DNA of 64,000 bases from Posidoniimonas corsicana (GCF_007859765.1 NZ_SIHJ01000002.1:775615-839614); one strand, 5' to 3'; positions 44,043-52,990 are shown, numbered from the stretch's first letter. Program-made: numbers and translations. The notes: generated from the sequence alone by a model not told the origin.

Positions 44043-44558
44043 ATGGATCGCTTTATCCGCATCACCGCCCTGGCCGTGGCCGGCTTCACGCTCGTGTGGA
44101 TGGCCGGCTGCGGCGAGCCCGTCGACGTGCAGGCCGTGCAGCAGCAGAAGCAGCAGGCGGCCGTGGACGAGCAGGCCGAGTGGGAAGCCAAGCTGGCCGA
44201 AGGGCCGACGCCGATTGTTCCGGAGGATTTCGTTAATGTCGAACGGAAAGAGGACGTGAACGTGGTGCGGGGCGCCACGTCACAAGCCTTCCTTCGTTCT
44301 GAGGGGCTGATCCACTTGGGGAACATGCAGCACCAGATCGATCTCCAACTCCTTAATGACGGCCGACCCAAATCAAACGAGGACTTTCATCAGCTCATTA
44401 ACGAATGGGGACTTCCGAAGCCAAAGCTCAAGGAGCCATACGAGCTGTACTTCGACATCGACTCCGCAAAAGTCTTAAAACGCCCCAAACCAGACGCTTC
44501 TCAGGCCCCCGAAGAGGCCAGTGCTCAGGACTCAGACGCGAAACTCGACTCTGAGTAA
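44043..44558 (+). CDS. small lipoprotein
   Basis: A 171-residue protein with a lipoprotein signal: hydrophobic residues 8-17 (ALAVAGFTLV) and a lipobox WMAGC, giving a lipidated Cys at about position 21. The mature part begins with a Gln-rich coil (VQAVQQQKQQAAVDEQAEWE) and ends in an acidic Ser/Ala tail. No domain is recognised. Composition drifts toward lower GC in the second half. It lies 91 bases after surE. The start at 44043 was chosen because it fits the signal. Confidence 0.7.
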   Translation: MDRFIRITALAVAGFTLVWMAGCGEPVDVQAVQQQKQQAAVDEQAEWEAKLAEGPTPIVPEDFVNVERKEDVNVVRGATSQAFLRSEGLIHLGNMQHQIDLQLLNDGRPKSNEDFHQLINEWGLPKPKLKEPYELYFDIDSAKVLKRPKPDASQAPEEASAQDSDAKLDSE

Positions 44559-44655
44559 TTAAACTGGAAGCTAACCCCACCCGCACCCCATGCTCCCTGC
44601 GGGAGCCACGAGCAGGAGGCTCATCCCCACAAGAACTCTTCTCCCCATAGCTCTT

Positions 44656-45228
44656 ATGAAGTTCCTCCCCCTCGCCACCCACCCGGCCGCCAGCCTGACG
44701 CTGCTGCTCTTGCTGGCGGCGGCCGCCCCGGCCGAGACCTCCAGCTGGGTCTTCCAGCCGAGCACCTACTCGCACGACCCGGCCACCGGCGCCCGCGTGG
44801 CCCAGTACCAGCCGCTGCCCGCGGTGGAGCCGTTGGAGGACCCGCGGCAGATCACCAGCCGCTACCGCCGCTCGCGGACCACGATCCGTGGCGGGGACGG
44901 CTCGGTCGACACCACCTACGAGGTGCAGAGCTACGGCAACGACCGCGGCGGCCTGGACGCCCAGTGGGAACGCTTTCACGACGCCTGGCGGCAGTCGACC
45001 CTGACCGGCAGCTACTACAACCGCACGCCGGCCTACCCCTACGGCCAGGGCTATGGCTACCCGGGCTACGGCTACCCTGGGTATGGGCCCGGCTACGGGC
45101 CGGGCCATGGCGGGGGCTACTACCCTCCGGTATACGGGCCTGGATACCCCGACCCGGGGCACGGGCATCCGGGGCACGGGCATCGTCCGGGGCCGGGCCA
45201 CCCGGGTCATGGGGGGCCGGGGCGGTAG
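44656..45228 (+). CDS. exported Gly/Tyr/Pro/His-rich protein
   Basis: A 190-residue protein. The signal peptide is residues 1-27. The middle (residues 30-120) is moderately charged. The C-terminal 70 residues are low-complexity repeats of GYGYPG, GPGYGPG and HGHPGHG type. Such tails occur in envelope or matrix proteins and may bind metals through the many His residues. No family is assigned. It sits 97 bases after the lipoprotein gene. Confidence 0.7.
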   Translation: MKFLPLATHPAASLTLLLLLAAAAPAETSSWVFQPSTYSHDPATGARVAQYQPLPAVEPLEDPRQITSRYRRSRTTIRGGDGSVDTTYEVQSYGNDRGGLDAQWERFHDAWRQSTLTGSYYNRTPAYPYGQGYGYPGYGYPGYGPGYGPGHGGGYYPPVYGPGYPDPGHGHPGHGHRPGPGHPGHGGPGR

Positions 45229-45286
45229 CGCGGCAAGCCGCGACGCTTCATGGCCAACGACTACCCGAGAGTGGTCCCGTCGGCGG

Positions 45287-45841
45287 CTACAGCCGCGCGG
45301 CGTCGGCCCGCCAGTTCTTGGTGGCGGAGTAGTCAGTGATGACCCAGTCGTCGCCCCGTTTGCGGAGCATGAGCGTGACGTCGTCGAAGTAGGGCGCCTT
45401 CACGCCCGACTGGCGGTGCGTGACGTTCACCGCGAACTTGAAGGTGGCGGTCGCCTCGGGGTTGGGCTGGTCGGCGTCGATGAGGACCTCGATCTCGCCG
45501 TTGGCGCCCGCCTTGTGTATGAGGAACTTTGGCATCAGCGCTTCGGCGTCGGCGTAGATGGATGCGGAGTTCGTGTCGACCATCGCGAGCACGCCGGGCA
45601 GGTCGTTAGCCTCGGCCCGGTCGAGCAGCGTGAGCAGGGTCGCCTGCACCTCTTCGCGGGGCGTGACGATTAGCCGCTCGGCGAGCAGGCCCAACCCGGT
45701 CAGAACCGCCACCGCCAGCATCGCGCCCAGCGCCGCCCCGCGGCGGGTGTGCACGTAGGCGATGCCGGTCATGGTCAGCAGGATCGCGCCCAACACCCAG
45801 ACGGGCGTCGCGTTTTCGGCAAAGTACTGCACGGCAATCAT
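45287..45841 (-). CDS. membrane-anchored NTF2-like domain protein
   Basis: A 184-residue protein with two hydrophobic segments (about residues 13-28 and 33-56), then a soluble domain. Its order of helix and strands (ATLLTLLDRAEANDLPGVLA, EIEVLIDADQPNPEATATFK, DVTLMLRKRGDDWVITDYS) suggests an NTF2/SnoaL-like cone fold. This resembles the lumazine-binding-like domains often found as small envelope proteins. The function is unknown. Confidence 0.65.
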   Translation of the reverse strand: MIAVQYFAENATPVWVLGAILLTMTGIAYVHTRRGAALGAMLAVAVLTGLGLLAERLIVTPREEVQATLLTLLDRAEANDLPGVLAMVDTNSASIYADAEALMPKFLIHKAGANGEIEVLIDADQPNPEATATFKFAVNVTHRQSGVKAPYFDDVTLMLRKRGDDWVITDYSATKNWRADAARL

Positions 45842-45926
45842 CCACAGAAGAGGAACAGAAGAGCAACGGCGCCGACGCCCCCATGTTCGTGCGGCGCGGC
45901 CGGCCCTATTGCGACCGCCCGGCCGG

Positions 45927-46904
45927 TCACGGCTTCTTCAGGTCCCAGGCGGTGAGCCAGGTGATCTGCTCGGGCTGCAGCTTGAAGTCCTTCACCAGCC
46001 GCTCGTGCATGTCGGCCAGGTGCCCGGCGCCGTAGAACACACCGATGTTGCGGGTCCCCTGGTCGAGTTGCTGACGCAGCACAGCGAGGGCCTTCTTGTT
46101 GCGTTCGGTGATGATCGTGGAACCGTCCTCCCCGCCGAACGAGCTGAGCAGTCCTTCCATCTGGTGGAACTGCTTGGCCATGACGATCTTCAGCCGGCGG
46201 GCGCGGTCCTTGGCGAACAGCGCCACCAGAATCTCGGCGTCGGCCGACTCGCCCTGGGCCTGTTGCTCGCTCTGCGCGGCAATCGACTGGCCCATCATCC
46301 GCATGAACATCTGCACCACGCCCTCGTTGCGGTCCTCCATGGTCTTGAAGAACTCCTCGGGCGACATGTCCGCGTGCACGAAGTTGGGCCGCGTGTAGTC
46401 GACCTTCTCGAGCTGGTGCTCGAGCTCCAGGATCGACTTCATGCCGCCCTGAATGGCGCCCAACGGGTGGCGGGTGTCGGCGCGGGTTCCCTTCTCAATC
46501 ACCGTGCCCTGGGGCGCGACCAGTTCGTAGAGCAGCGCGTCGTACGCGGTGAAGCGGCGGTTGAGGTCGGCGTAATAGGCGGCGTCACCGACGTGCACGG
46601 CGCCTACCAGGTCAACGTTCACCGGCCGACCCTTCCAGGCGCCGGTGTAGCGGACAACGGCCGTCTGCAACGCGACTGGCTGGTCGTCCGCGTCGCGGAG
46701 CAGCCGGACCCACTTCTCGCCGAGCTGGGGTGGCTCTGCCGCGGCGTTGGGCGGCTGCGCCGCGGGCGGGTTTTCGGTCGGGGCCGTCTGGGCGGCCAAC
46801 AGCTGAGGGGCGAGGAGCACGGCCGCCACGCCGCCGGCGAGCACGTAGAGGTCGCGGAGCAGCCGGCCAATGGCCTGCTGTGGGCGTTCAGAACGGTGGC
46901 GCAC
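45927..46904 (-). CDS. exported TraB/GumN-type protein
   Basis: A 325-residue protein with an N-terminal signal or anchor (about residues 18-38) and a domain of the TraB/TIKI/GumN superfamily: VDLVGAVHVGDAAYYADLNR (Gly-x-x-His), YDALLYELVAP (Glu), and the late FYGAGHLADMHERLVKDFKL. Members are putative metalloproteases; TIKI proteins cleave Wnt in animals. The start is GTG at 46904. Upstream on the same strand lies the word CCGCTCATTTCG, also present upstream of guaA. Confidence 0.8.
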   Translation of the reverse strand: MRHRSERPQQAIGRLLRDLYVLAGGVAAVLLAPQLLAAQTAPTENPPAAQPPNAAAEPPQLGEKWVRLLRDADDQPVALQTAVVRYTGAWKGRPVNVDLVGAVHVGDAAYYADLNRRFTAYDALLYELVAPQGTVIEKGTRADTRHPLGAIQGGMKSILELEHQLEKVDYTRPNFVHADMSPEEFFKTMEDRNEGVVQMFMRMMGQSIAAQSEQQAQGESADAEILVALFAKDRARRLKIVMAKQFHQMEGLLSSFGGEDGSTIITERNKKALAVLRQQLDQGTRNIGVFYGAGHLADMHERLVKDFKLQPEQITWLTAWDLKKP

Positions 46905-47144
46905 GGGCTTTCTCGCTGGGGGTTCCTCGGTGGCGAAATGAGCGGTCGCCCCGCCCTATCCAGAAACCTACGCCCCGACGCCGCCGGCGGCAATGCAGCC
47001 CATTGGCCCCCCGATTTGGGGAAAAGGGTCGACTGGGTGAGATATCCTGCGGCGACGCGTATGCCAGGGGACATGCGAACACGGCCTTTTTCGCGACAAT
47101 GGTCCTGATTTACAGGAAAAAACCGGATTTTCCAGGATAGAAAC

Positions 47145-47173
47145 TTGCAGTCCGCTTCTTGTTTCTTTAACAT
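47145..47173 (+). promoter_or_regulatory. sigma-70-type promoter of candidate sRNA
   Basis: TTGCAG (47145-47150), a 17-base spacer and TAACAT (47168-47173). Transcription would start near 47180 and reach a terminator about 65 bases later. Confidence 0.6.
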
Positions 47174-47179
47174 TCGTAT

Positions 47180-47246
47180 TGTCGATAGCTCAACGCTCGA
47201 CGCCCGGCTCCCGCAGGTCTCTGCCCCACCTGCGGGGGCTTTTTTC
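47180..47246 (+). ncRNA. candidate small RNA or terminated leader
   Basis: About 67 nt. The 5-prime part contains a GTCGA/TCGAC hairpin. The 3-prime part is an intrinsic terminator (CCCGCAGGT paired with ACCTGCGGG, then GGCTTTTTT). No reading frame of note fits. It lies 350 bases upstream of the porin ATG, so it is either a free-standing sRNA or an attenuated porin leader. Confidence 0.55.
47210..47246 (+). terminator. intrinsic terminator without an upstream gene
   Basis: A perfect 9-bp stem (CCCGCAGGT/ACCTGCGGG) is followed by GG, C and six T. The nearest plus-strand gene upstream is the Gly-rich protein at 45228, separated by two leftward genes. Confidence 0.8.
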
Positions 47247-47595
47247 ACGCGCTCACCGAAATCAAGCCGTTCTGTTCCCACCGTTTGGCAGGGCTGATTT
47301 CGTTTCTACTACTGCCCGCTTGGCAGGCCGTTTGCTGCCAGGACGCCCCGCTCGCCGCACAAGAACCCGCGGCTGGGCTGCGTCTGCCTGGGGGCGACGC
47401 CCCTGGGGCTCGGTGACTCTCTTCTTGCGGTGGCATTGCTAGCTGGCAGGACCCGGATTTTCGTCAGGGTTTACCAGAGTTGTTCAACTGTCACGACCGG
47501 CGCACCCGATACTACCGGCACAGAGAGAACTGGTCTGCCGGCGGCGCGTGTGATAGCGCCCCGGTTCCGCGAACATAGAGCGCCAGAGGAAGCCG

Positions 47596-49179
47596 ATGTT
47601 CCCCACCCGAATCAGAACACTGTTCACCGCCGTGGCATTGCTGGCGTCGCCTTGGGCGACCTGCCAGGCGCAGTACGAGGACTTTTGTGGCCCGTTCTGC
47701 GACGGCTGCTCCGACATGCGCTACTTTGAGCCGGTCGACCTCGACCTGGACTGCATGCCGGTCGACTACGGCTGCGGCTACATCTTTGGCTACGACAAAC
47801 TGTACTGGTCCTTCACCGGCGACCGCACTACGATCGGCGCCCCGGGCCTGACTTACCTGTCAGAGGTGATGTACGAAAACTTTGTGGATGAGAACTCGGT
47901 CGGTCCGACCGTTCAGCCGCAACCGTACACCATCATCAACGGCATCACCGACGCTCCCCCGGCGGCCTCGTTCGGCTGGGGCGACCGCTACGAGCTTGGC
48001 TACCGCAAGAAGAACATCACCTACACCGTGGGCATCCTGCAGGGCCCGCACGCGATCTCGTCAGAGGTCTACGGGTTCCTGCCGCTGGACCTCGGCAACT
48101 CGCCCCCCGTCGACATCGACGGCGACGGCACGATCGACGCCAACCAGGGCACCAACATCACCAACTTTGGCCCCCCGCCCCCTGGCCAGGCCGAGAACCC
48201 CAACCCGCTTGAGATCCTGCTAGCCCCGACGCTCAACGGCTTCGGCAGCGTGCATGTCAACTTCAACGTCCCTAACAACGACTTCCTGCTCGGCTTCCGC
48301 GACTACTTCATCAACATCGACTTCGACGACCTGGACGACGGGTTCGACTTCGAGGGCGGCGTTGTGGTCATCGGTCCCGACGGCGACCCCACGCTGGTCG
48401 ACGGCATCCTCGACGATATCAACGGCAACATCGGCAACATCATCATCACCCTGGTGCCGGTGGACCCGTTGGACCCAGACTCGGAGCTGATCCCGGTCGC
48501 GTACGCCTACGACATCGGCGACCTGCACCGGTACAACATCCGCTTCAACACGCTGCAGGTCCGCAACCGGGTTGAGACCGACGGCATCGAGCTGATGAAG
48601 ACGCACACCCTCAACAACCGGCACCGGATGGCGAAGAATCAGAACTCGCACTTCAGCATCGGTTACGGCGTGCGGTACTTCCGCCTGAAGGACGACTTCC
48701 GCTTCGACGGCCTGACTGACGTCGCCGGCCGCGTGTTCACGATCAACCAGGTCGAGAACTCGATCGTCGGCCCCCAGATCCGCGTCAAGGCGGACCGCCA
48801 GGTCGGCAAGTGGAACACCTCGCTCGATACCCGGTTCATGTTCGGATACAACATCCAGAACATCGACCAGACCAACGGCTTTGGCGACGACGCCGTGCCC
48901 GGCGGCGTCAACAACCTGCTGTTCCTGCAGCCCACCTACTCTCGCTACGGCGAGCGGGCTGACGACTTCACCCCGTTCGTCGAGATGCGGGCCGAGGTGA
49001 AGTACCAGCTGACCAGGTCGATGGCCCTCAAGGCCGGCTTCAACGCCACATACGTCGACACGCTCACCCGTGCCGCTCAGATCGTGGAGTACAATGCCCC
49101 GGACTTCGGCATCGGCGAGACCGGCAAGCAGGACATCTTCATCACGGGCCTGTCGTTCGGTGCGGAGTTCGTGCACTAG
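47596..49179 (+). CDS. BBP7-family outer-membrane beta-barrel porin
   Basis: A 527-residue protein with a signal peptide (residues 1-26). The N-terminus is Cys-rich (FCGPFCDGCSDMRYF, LDLDCMPVDYGCGYIFGYDK). A long series of alternating amphipathic strands follows, typical of the planctomycete beta-barrel porin 7 family: FNTLQVRNRVETDGIELMKT, FSIGYGVRYFRLKDDF, VKADRQVGKWNTSLDTRFMF, and the closing FITGLSFGAEFVH. An Asp/Gly-rich, calcium-loop-like insert lies near residues 169-180 (DIDGDGTIDANQG). The start is supported by AGAGGA upstream. A strong terminator follows. Confidence 0.85.
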   Translation: MFPTRIRTLFTAVALLASPWATCQAQYEDFCGPFCDGCSDMRYFEPVDLDLDCMPVDYGCGYIFGYDKLYWSFTGDRTTIGAPGLTYLSEVMYENFVDENSVGPTVQPQPYTIINGITDAPPAASFGWGDRYELGYRKKNITYTVGILQGPHAISSEVYGFLPLDLGNSPPVDIDGDGTIDANQGTNITNFGPPPPGQAENPNPLEILLAPTLNGFGSVHVNFNVPNNDFLLGFRDYFINIDFDDLDDGFDFEGGVVVIGPDGDPTLVDGILDDINGNIGNIIITLVPVDPLDPDSELIPVAYAYDIGDLHRYNIRFNTLQVRNRVETDGIELMKTHTLNNRHRMAKNQNSHFSIGYGVRYFRLKDDFRFDGLTDVAGRVFTINQVENSIVGPQIRVKADRQVGKWNTSLDTRFMFGYNIQNIDQTNGFGDDAVPGGVNNLLFLQPTYSRYGERADDFTPFVEMRAEVKYQLTRSMALKAGFNATYVDTLTRAAQIVEYNAPDFGIGETGKQDIFITGLSFGAEFVH

Positions 49180-49206
49180 ACCGCGGGAAACCGACAACAC
49201 CGCCAA

Positions 49207-49239
49207 GCGGGCGGGGCAGACGCCCCGCCCGCTTTTTTT
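49207..49239 (+). terminator. Rho-independent terminator of the porin gene
   Basis: GCGGGCGGGGC pairs perfectly with GCCCCGCCCGC over a four-base loop, followed by seven T. It starts 28 bases after the porin stop. Confidence 0.92.
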
Positions 49240-49374
49240 GTTGGCTGAGGGGCCGCCGGGCGCGGGAGAAAGCCCGTAGATTGCCCCCGCCCCTTAGAGT
49301 CTAATGGCGGGTTCCAAACAACTAGCGAGAAACGAGCCCGCCCGGCGCCGCCGCGCGGGAGGAGAGCTTTCGCC

Positions 49375-52300
49375 TTGCTGACGACCGACCACCCCCGATT
49401 CCAATCCGTCTGCGAGTCGTCCGACCTGGTGGGGCTGCTCCGCGAGCGGACCGCAAGCCACCCCCACCAGCGCGCTTTCAGCTACCTCGTCGACGGCGAG
49501 GACGACCGCCTGCACCTGACCTACGGCCAGCTCGACCGGCAGGCCCGGGCGATCGCGGCCCACCTGCAGTCGCGCGGCATGGCGGGAGAGCGGGCGCTGC
49601 TGCTGTACCCTTCGGGCCTGGAGTTTATCGCGGCGTTCTTCGGCTGCCTGTACGCGGGGGTCACGGCGGTGCCGGCGTACCCGCCGCGCCGCAACCGCAA
49701 CCTGCTCCGGATCCAGTCGATCGTGGACGACGCCACGCCGGCCGTGGCGCTGACAACGCACAGCGTCTTCGACCGCGTCGAGCCGATGATCAAGGACGAA
49801 CAGGACCTCCGCGCCATCCCGTGGCAGTGCACCGACGAGCTGGACCTCGCCCAGGCCGACGCCTGGCAGGAGCCCGACATTTCGCCGGACACGCTGGCGT
49901 TTCTGCAGTACACCTCCGGCTCCACGGGAACGCCGAAGGGCGTGATGCTGAGCCACGGCAACCTGCTGCACAACACCAAGGTCATCTGCGAGGGCTTCCG
50001 GATCTCCCGGGCGGGCGAGGGGCTCAGCTGGCTCCCGCTGTACCACGACATGGGCCTGATCGGCGGCGTCATCCAGCCGATCTACTTCGGGCGCCACAAC
50101 ACGCTGATGACGCCCACCCACTTCCTGCAGAAGCCGATCCGTTGGCTGCGGACCCTGTCCGACACCGGCGCCATGATCAGCGGTGGGCCGAACTTTGCGT
50201 ACGAGTTGTGCGTCGACCGGATCACCGACGAGGAGAAGCAAGGCCTGGACCTGACGCAGTGGGAGGTCGCGTTCAACGGCGCCGAGCCGGTCCGCACGAC
50301 CACCCTCCGGCGGTTCGCCGAGGCGTTCGAGCCGTGCGGCTTCCGCTTCGAGGCGTTCTACCCCTGCTATGGACTGGCCGAGGCCACACTGATGGTCGCC
50401 GGCAAGAAAAAGTGGCAGCCGCCCACCATCCAGCCCTACCAGATCGAGGACCTCAAGGAGGGCCGCGCGGTCCCGGGGCAGGCCGGCTCGGACGACTCGC
50501 TGGAGATCGTCGGCTCGGGCGTGACCTACCTCGGCCAGGAGGCCGCGATCGTTGACCCCGAGACGCACCAGCGCTGCGCCGACCGCGCCATCGGTGAGAT
50601 CTGGGTAAAAGGCGACAGCATCGCCCACGGCTACTGGAAACGCGAGGAGCTCTCCAAAGAAACTTTCTCCGCCGAGACCACCGATGGCGATGGCCCGTTC
50701 CTGCGGACCGGCGACCTCGGCTTCCTGGACGACGGCGAGCTGTTCGTCACCGGGCGGCTGAAGGACCTGATCATCATCCGCGGCGCCAACCACTACCCGC
50801 AGGACATCGAGCAGACGGTCGAGGACTCGCACGAGTCGCTCCCCAAGTCGGCCGGCGCGGCGATCACCGTCGGCGATGACGGGAAGGAGAAGCTGGTGGT
50901 GCTGCAGGAGATGGGCCGCCAACGCGACCTGCCGTTCGAGGAGATCCTCGACTCGGTGCGGCACCACGTCACGGCCATCCACGACGTCGCGCCCACCGCC
51001 ATCGTGTTCCTCCGCCCCAACACCATTCCCAAGACCTCCAGCGGCAAGATCCAGCGCCACGCCTGCCGCGACCAGTACCTGGCTGGCGAGCTCAACGTGG
51101 TTGCCGAGTGGTCGCTCGGCGGCGAGCTCAACGTGCACCGCAAGCGGGGCGCCGACCGCATCGCCCGCCGCGAGAAGCAGGCCGAGGACGCCGCCAAGCC
51201 CAAGACGCCGCCCGCCGCGAAGGACGACGCCAAGCCGTCCGGGTCGACGATCGAGCGCGCCATGCGGATCGTCCGCGAGGTCGCCAAGGAGCGCGCCGCG
51301 GGCGCCACGCTCGAAACCGAGATCGCCGCGATGGGCCTCGACTCGCTCGAGCGGATGGAGATCGTGGCCGGGCTGGAGGACGAGTTCGGCGGGCGGTTCA
51401 GCGAGGAGGCCATCCTCGGCATGAACACCTGCCGCGACGTCGTCCGCGCGGTCGAGGAGCACCTGCTCACCGAGGGCGGCCCCGCCGCCCGCGAGGTGCT
51501 GCCCGGCGACTACCAGTTCAACCAGTCGCCCGAGTACCTCAAGCTCCGCTCGAGCCTGAAGCTGGCCGAGTCCGCCGGCCTGGCGAACCCCTACTTCACC
51601 CAGCACGAGGGGATCACCAACGACCGCACCACCATCGGCGGCAAGGACTACATCAACTGGTGCAGCTACAACTACCTGGGCATGTCCGGCGAGCCGGCCG
51701 TGCAGCAGGCCACCCAGGGGGCGGTCGACCGGTACGGCACCAGCGTCAGCGCCAGCCGGCTGGTCTCCGGCGAGAAGCCGCTGCACCGCGAGCTCGAGCG
51801 GTCGATCGCCGGCTTCCTCGGCGTTGAGGACGCCGTGGTGTTCGTCGGCGGGCACGCCACCAACGAGTCGGTCATCGGCCACCTGTACGGCCCCGGCGAC
51901 CTGATCCTGCACGACGCGCTCTCGCACAACAGCATCGTGCAGGGCTGCAAGCTGTCCGGCGCCACCCGCCGGGCGTTCGCCCACAACGACCCCGCCGCCT
52001 GCGAGGAGCTCCTCAAGCGGTACCGCGGCGAGTACCGCCAGGTGCTGATCGTGGTCGAGGGCGTCTATAGCATGGACGGCGACTTCACGCCGCTCCCCGA
52101 ATTCATCCGGCTGAAGAAGGAGCACAAGGCCTACCTGATGGTCGACGAGGCCCACTCCCTCGGCACGATGGGCAAGACCGGCCGCGGCATGAGCGAGCAC
52201 TTCGGCGTCGACGCGCGCGAGGTGGACCTCTGGATGGGCACGATGAGCAAGTCGCTCGGCAGCTGCGGCGGCTACATCGCCGCCTGCCGCGAGATCGTCG

Positions 52301-52719
52301 AGTACCTCAAGTACACCGCGCCCGGCTTTGTGTTCAGCGTCGGCCTCTCGCCTTCCAACGCCGCGGCCGCTTTGGCGTCGCTCGAGCTGATCAAGGAGAA
52401 GCCCGAACGCGTCGCGCAGCTCAAGCACAACTCGGCGCTGTTCCTCCAGCTCGCGAAGCAGGCGGGCCTCAACACCGGCATGAGCGACGGCACGCCCATC
52501 GTGCCGGTGATCATCGGCAACTCGATGCAGTCGCTCGAGCTGAGCCAGCGGCTGTTCGCCGAAGGCGTCAACGTGCAGCCGATCATGTACCCCGCGGTCG
52601 AGGAGTCGGCGGCCCGGCTGCGGTTCTTTATCACCAGCACGCACACCGACGAGCAGATCAAGCAGACCGCCACAGCGCTCGCCAAGCACTGGAAGCAGCT
52701 GCACCGCAAATCGGGCTAG
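49375..52719 (+). CDS. fused fatty-acyl-AMP ligase, acyl carrier protein and alpha-oxoamine synthase
   Basis: A 1114-residue three-part enzyme. Residues 1-600 are an adenylate-forming domain of the FAAL type: YTSGSTGTPKGVMLSHGNLL at 179, WLPLYHDMGLIGG, CYGLAEATL, FLRTGDLGFLDDGELFVTGR, KTSSGKIQR. Residues about 625-700 are an acyl carrier protein with the phosphopantetheine Ser657 in MGLDSLERMEIV. Residues about 720-1114 are a PLP-dependent alpha-oxoamine synthase (YNYLGMSGEP, DALSHNSIVQG, VDEAHSLGTMGKTGRG) with Lys959 in GTMSKSLGS. Predicted action: activate a fatty acid, load it on the ACP, then condense it decarboxylatively with an amino acid to a long-chain alpha-aminoketone. The start is TTG, with GGAGGAG ten bases upstream. 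Confidence 0.9.
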   Translation: MLTTDHPRFQSVCESSDLVGLLRERTASHPHQRAFSYLVDGEDDRLHLTYGQLDRQARAIAAHLQSRGMAGERALLLYPSGLEFIAAFFGCLYAGVTAVPAYPPRRNRNLLRIQSIVDDATPAVALTTHSVFDRVEPMIKDEQDLRAIPWQCTDELDLAQADAWQEPDISPDTLAFLQYTSGSTGTPKGVMLSHGNLLHNTKVICEGFRISRAGEGLSWLPLYHDMGLIGGVIQPIYFGRHNTLMTPTHFLQKPIRWLRTLSDTGAMISGGPNFAYELCVDRITDEEKQGLDLTQWEVAFNGAEPVRTTTLRRFAEAFEPCGFRFEAFYPCYGLAEATLMVAGKKKWQPPTIQPYQIEDLKEGRAVPGQAGSDDSLEIVGSGVTYLGQEAAIVDPETHQRCADRAIGEIWVKGDSIAHGYWKREELSKETFSAETTDGDGPFLRTGDLGFLDDGELFVTGRLKDLIIIRGANHYPQDIEQTVEDSHESLPKSAGAAITVGDDGKEKLVVLQEMGRQRDLPFEEILDSVRHHVTAIHDVAPTAIVFLRPNTIPKTSSGKIQRHACRDQYLAGELNVVAEWSLGGELNVHRKRGADRIARREKQAEDAAKPKTPPAAKDDAKPSGSTIERAMRIVREVAKERAAGATLETEIAAMGLDSLERMEIVAGLEDEFGGRFSEEAILGMNTCRDVVRAVEEHLLTEGGPAAREVLPGDYQFNQSPEYLKLRSSLKLAESAGLANPYFTQHEGITNDRTTIGGKDYINWCSYNYLGMSGEPAVQQATQGAVDRYGTSVSASRLVSGEKPLHRELERSIAGFLGVEDAVVFVGGHATNESVIGHLYGPGDLILHDALSHNSIVQGCKLSGATRRAFAHNDPAACEELLKRYRGEYRQVLIVVEGVYSMDGDFTPLPEFIRLKKEHKAYLMVDEAHSLGTMGKTGRGMSEHFGVDAREVDLWMGTMSKSLGSCGGYIAACREIVEYLKYTAPGFVFSVGLSPSNAAAALASLELIKEKPERVAQLKHNSALFLQLAKQAGLNTGMSDGTPIVPVIIGNSMQSLELSQRLFAEGVNVQPIMYPAVEESAARLRFFITSTHTDEQIKQTATALAKHWKQLHRKSG

Positions 52720-52738
52720 CAGCGGCCTGCCCGCCGCC

Positions 52739-52990
52739 GAGTTTTGTCCCTTTCTGGCGCATCGAATTTTAAGGACAAAAGTCGCCGCCGTCCGCGGCGC
52801 CAACACCGCTCAGACCCCTTGTTTTCCAGCCTCTTCTGCGGGCTCCCCTTGTTGGCGCCGTCGACTTTTGTCCGGGTATGGGCGGCGAAAGGGACAAAAG
52901 TCCCAGGCCGCCGGCGACCGCACGCGCGGTCGCACGCCGCCGTGCATTGATCTATTTGATCACGCTAGGTGGCCGGTTTCTACGGAAATC
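52739..52990. repeat. double-hairpin repeat element, copy B (inverted relative to A)
   Basis: Modules at 52739-52783 (45 nt) and 52863-52902 (40 nt) have the same GACTTTTGTCC/GGACAAAAGTC arms (the first arm has one change) and a 79-nt spacer. The 45-nt module loop (CTGGCGCATCGA core) is the reverse complement of the corresponding copy A loop. GGTGGCCGGTTTCTAC and flanking bases at 52968-52990 match copy A's 23-base word at 22 of 23 positions. It fills the gene-free gap 52720-53094. Confidence 0.85.

Larger units (their letters stand above)
46905..47595. other. divergent gene-free region with candidate sRNA
   Basis: About 690 bases between the TraB-like gene (leftward) and the porin gene (rightward). 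It holds CGAAATGAGCGG and AGAAACC words (46934-46967), a small GGAAAA/TTTTCC inverted repeat around 47116, and a promoter-terminator unit at 47145-47246. The remaining 350 bases before the porin show no gene and no clear promoter. Confidence 0.6.

Noticed and set aside
49294..52806. 1170-residue leftward open frame opposite the FAAL-ACP-AOS gene
   Set aside because: It mirrors a well-supported coding gene, has a low-complexity Leu/Val/Gly/Arg-rich translation and no domain; it arises from high GC at third positions.
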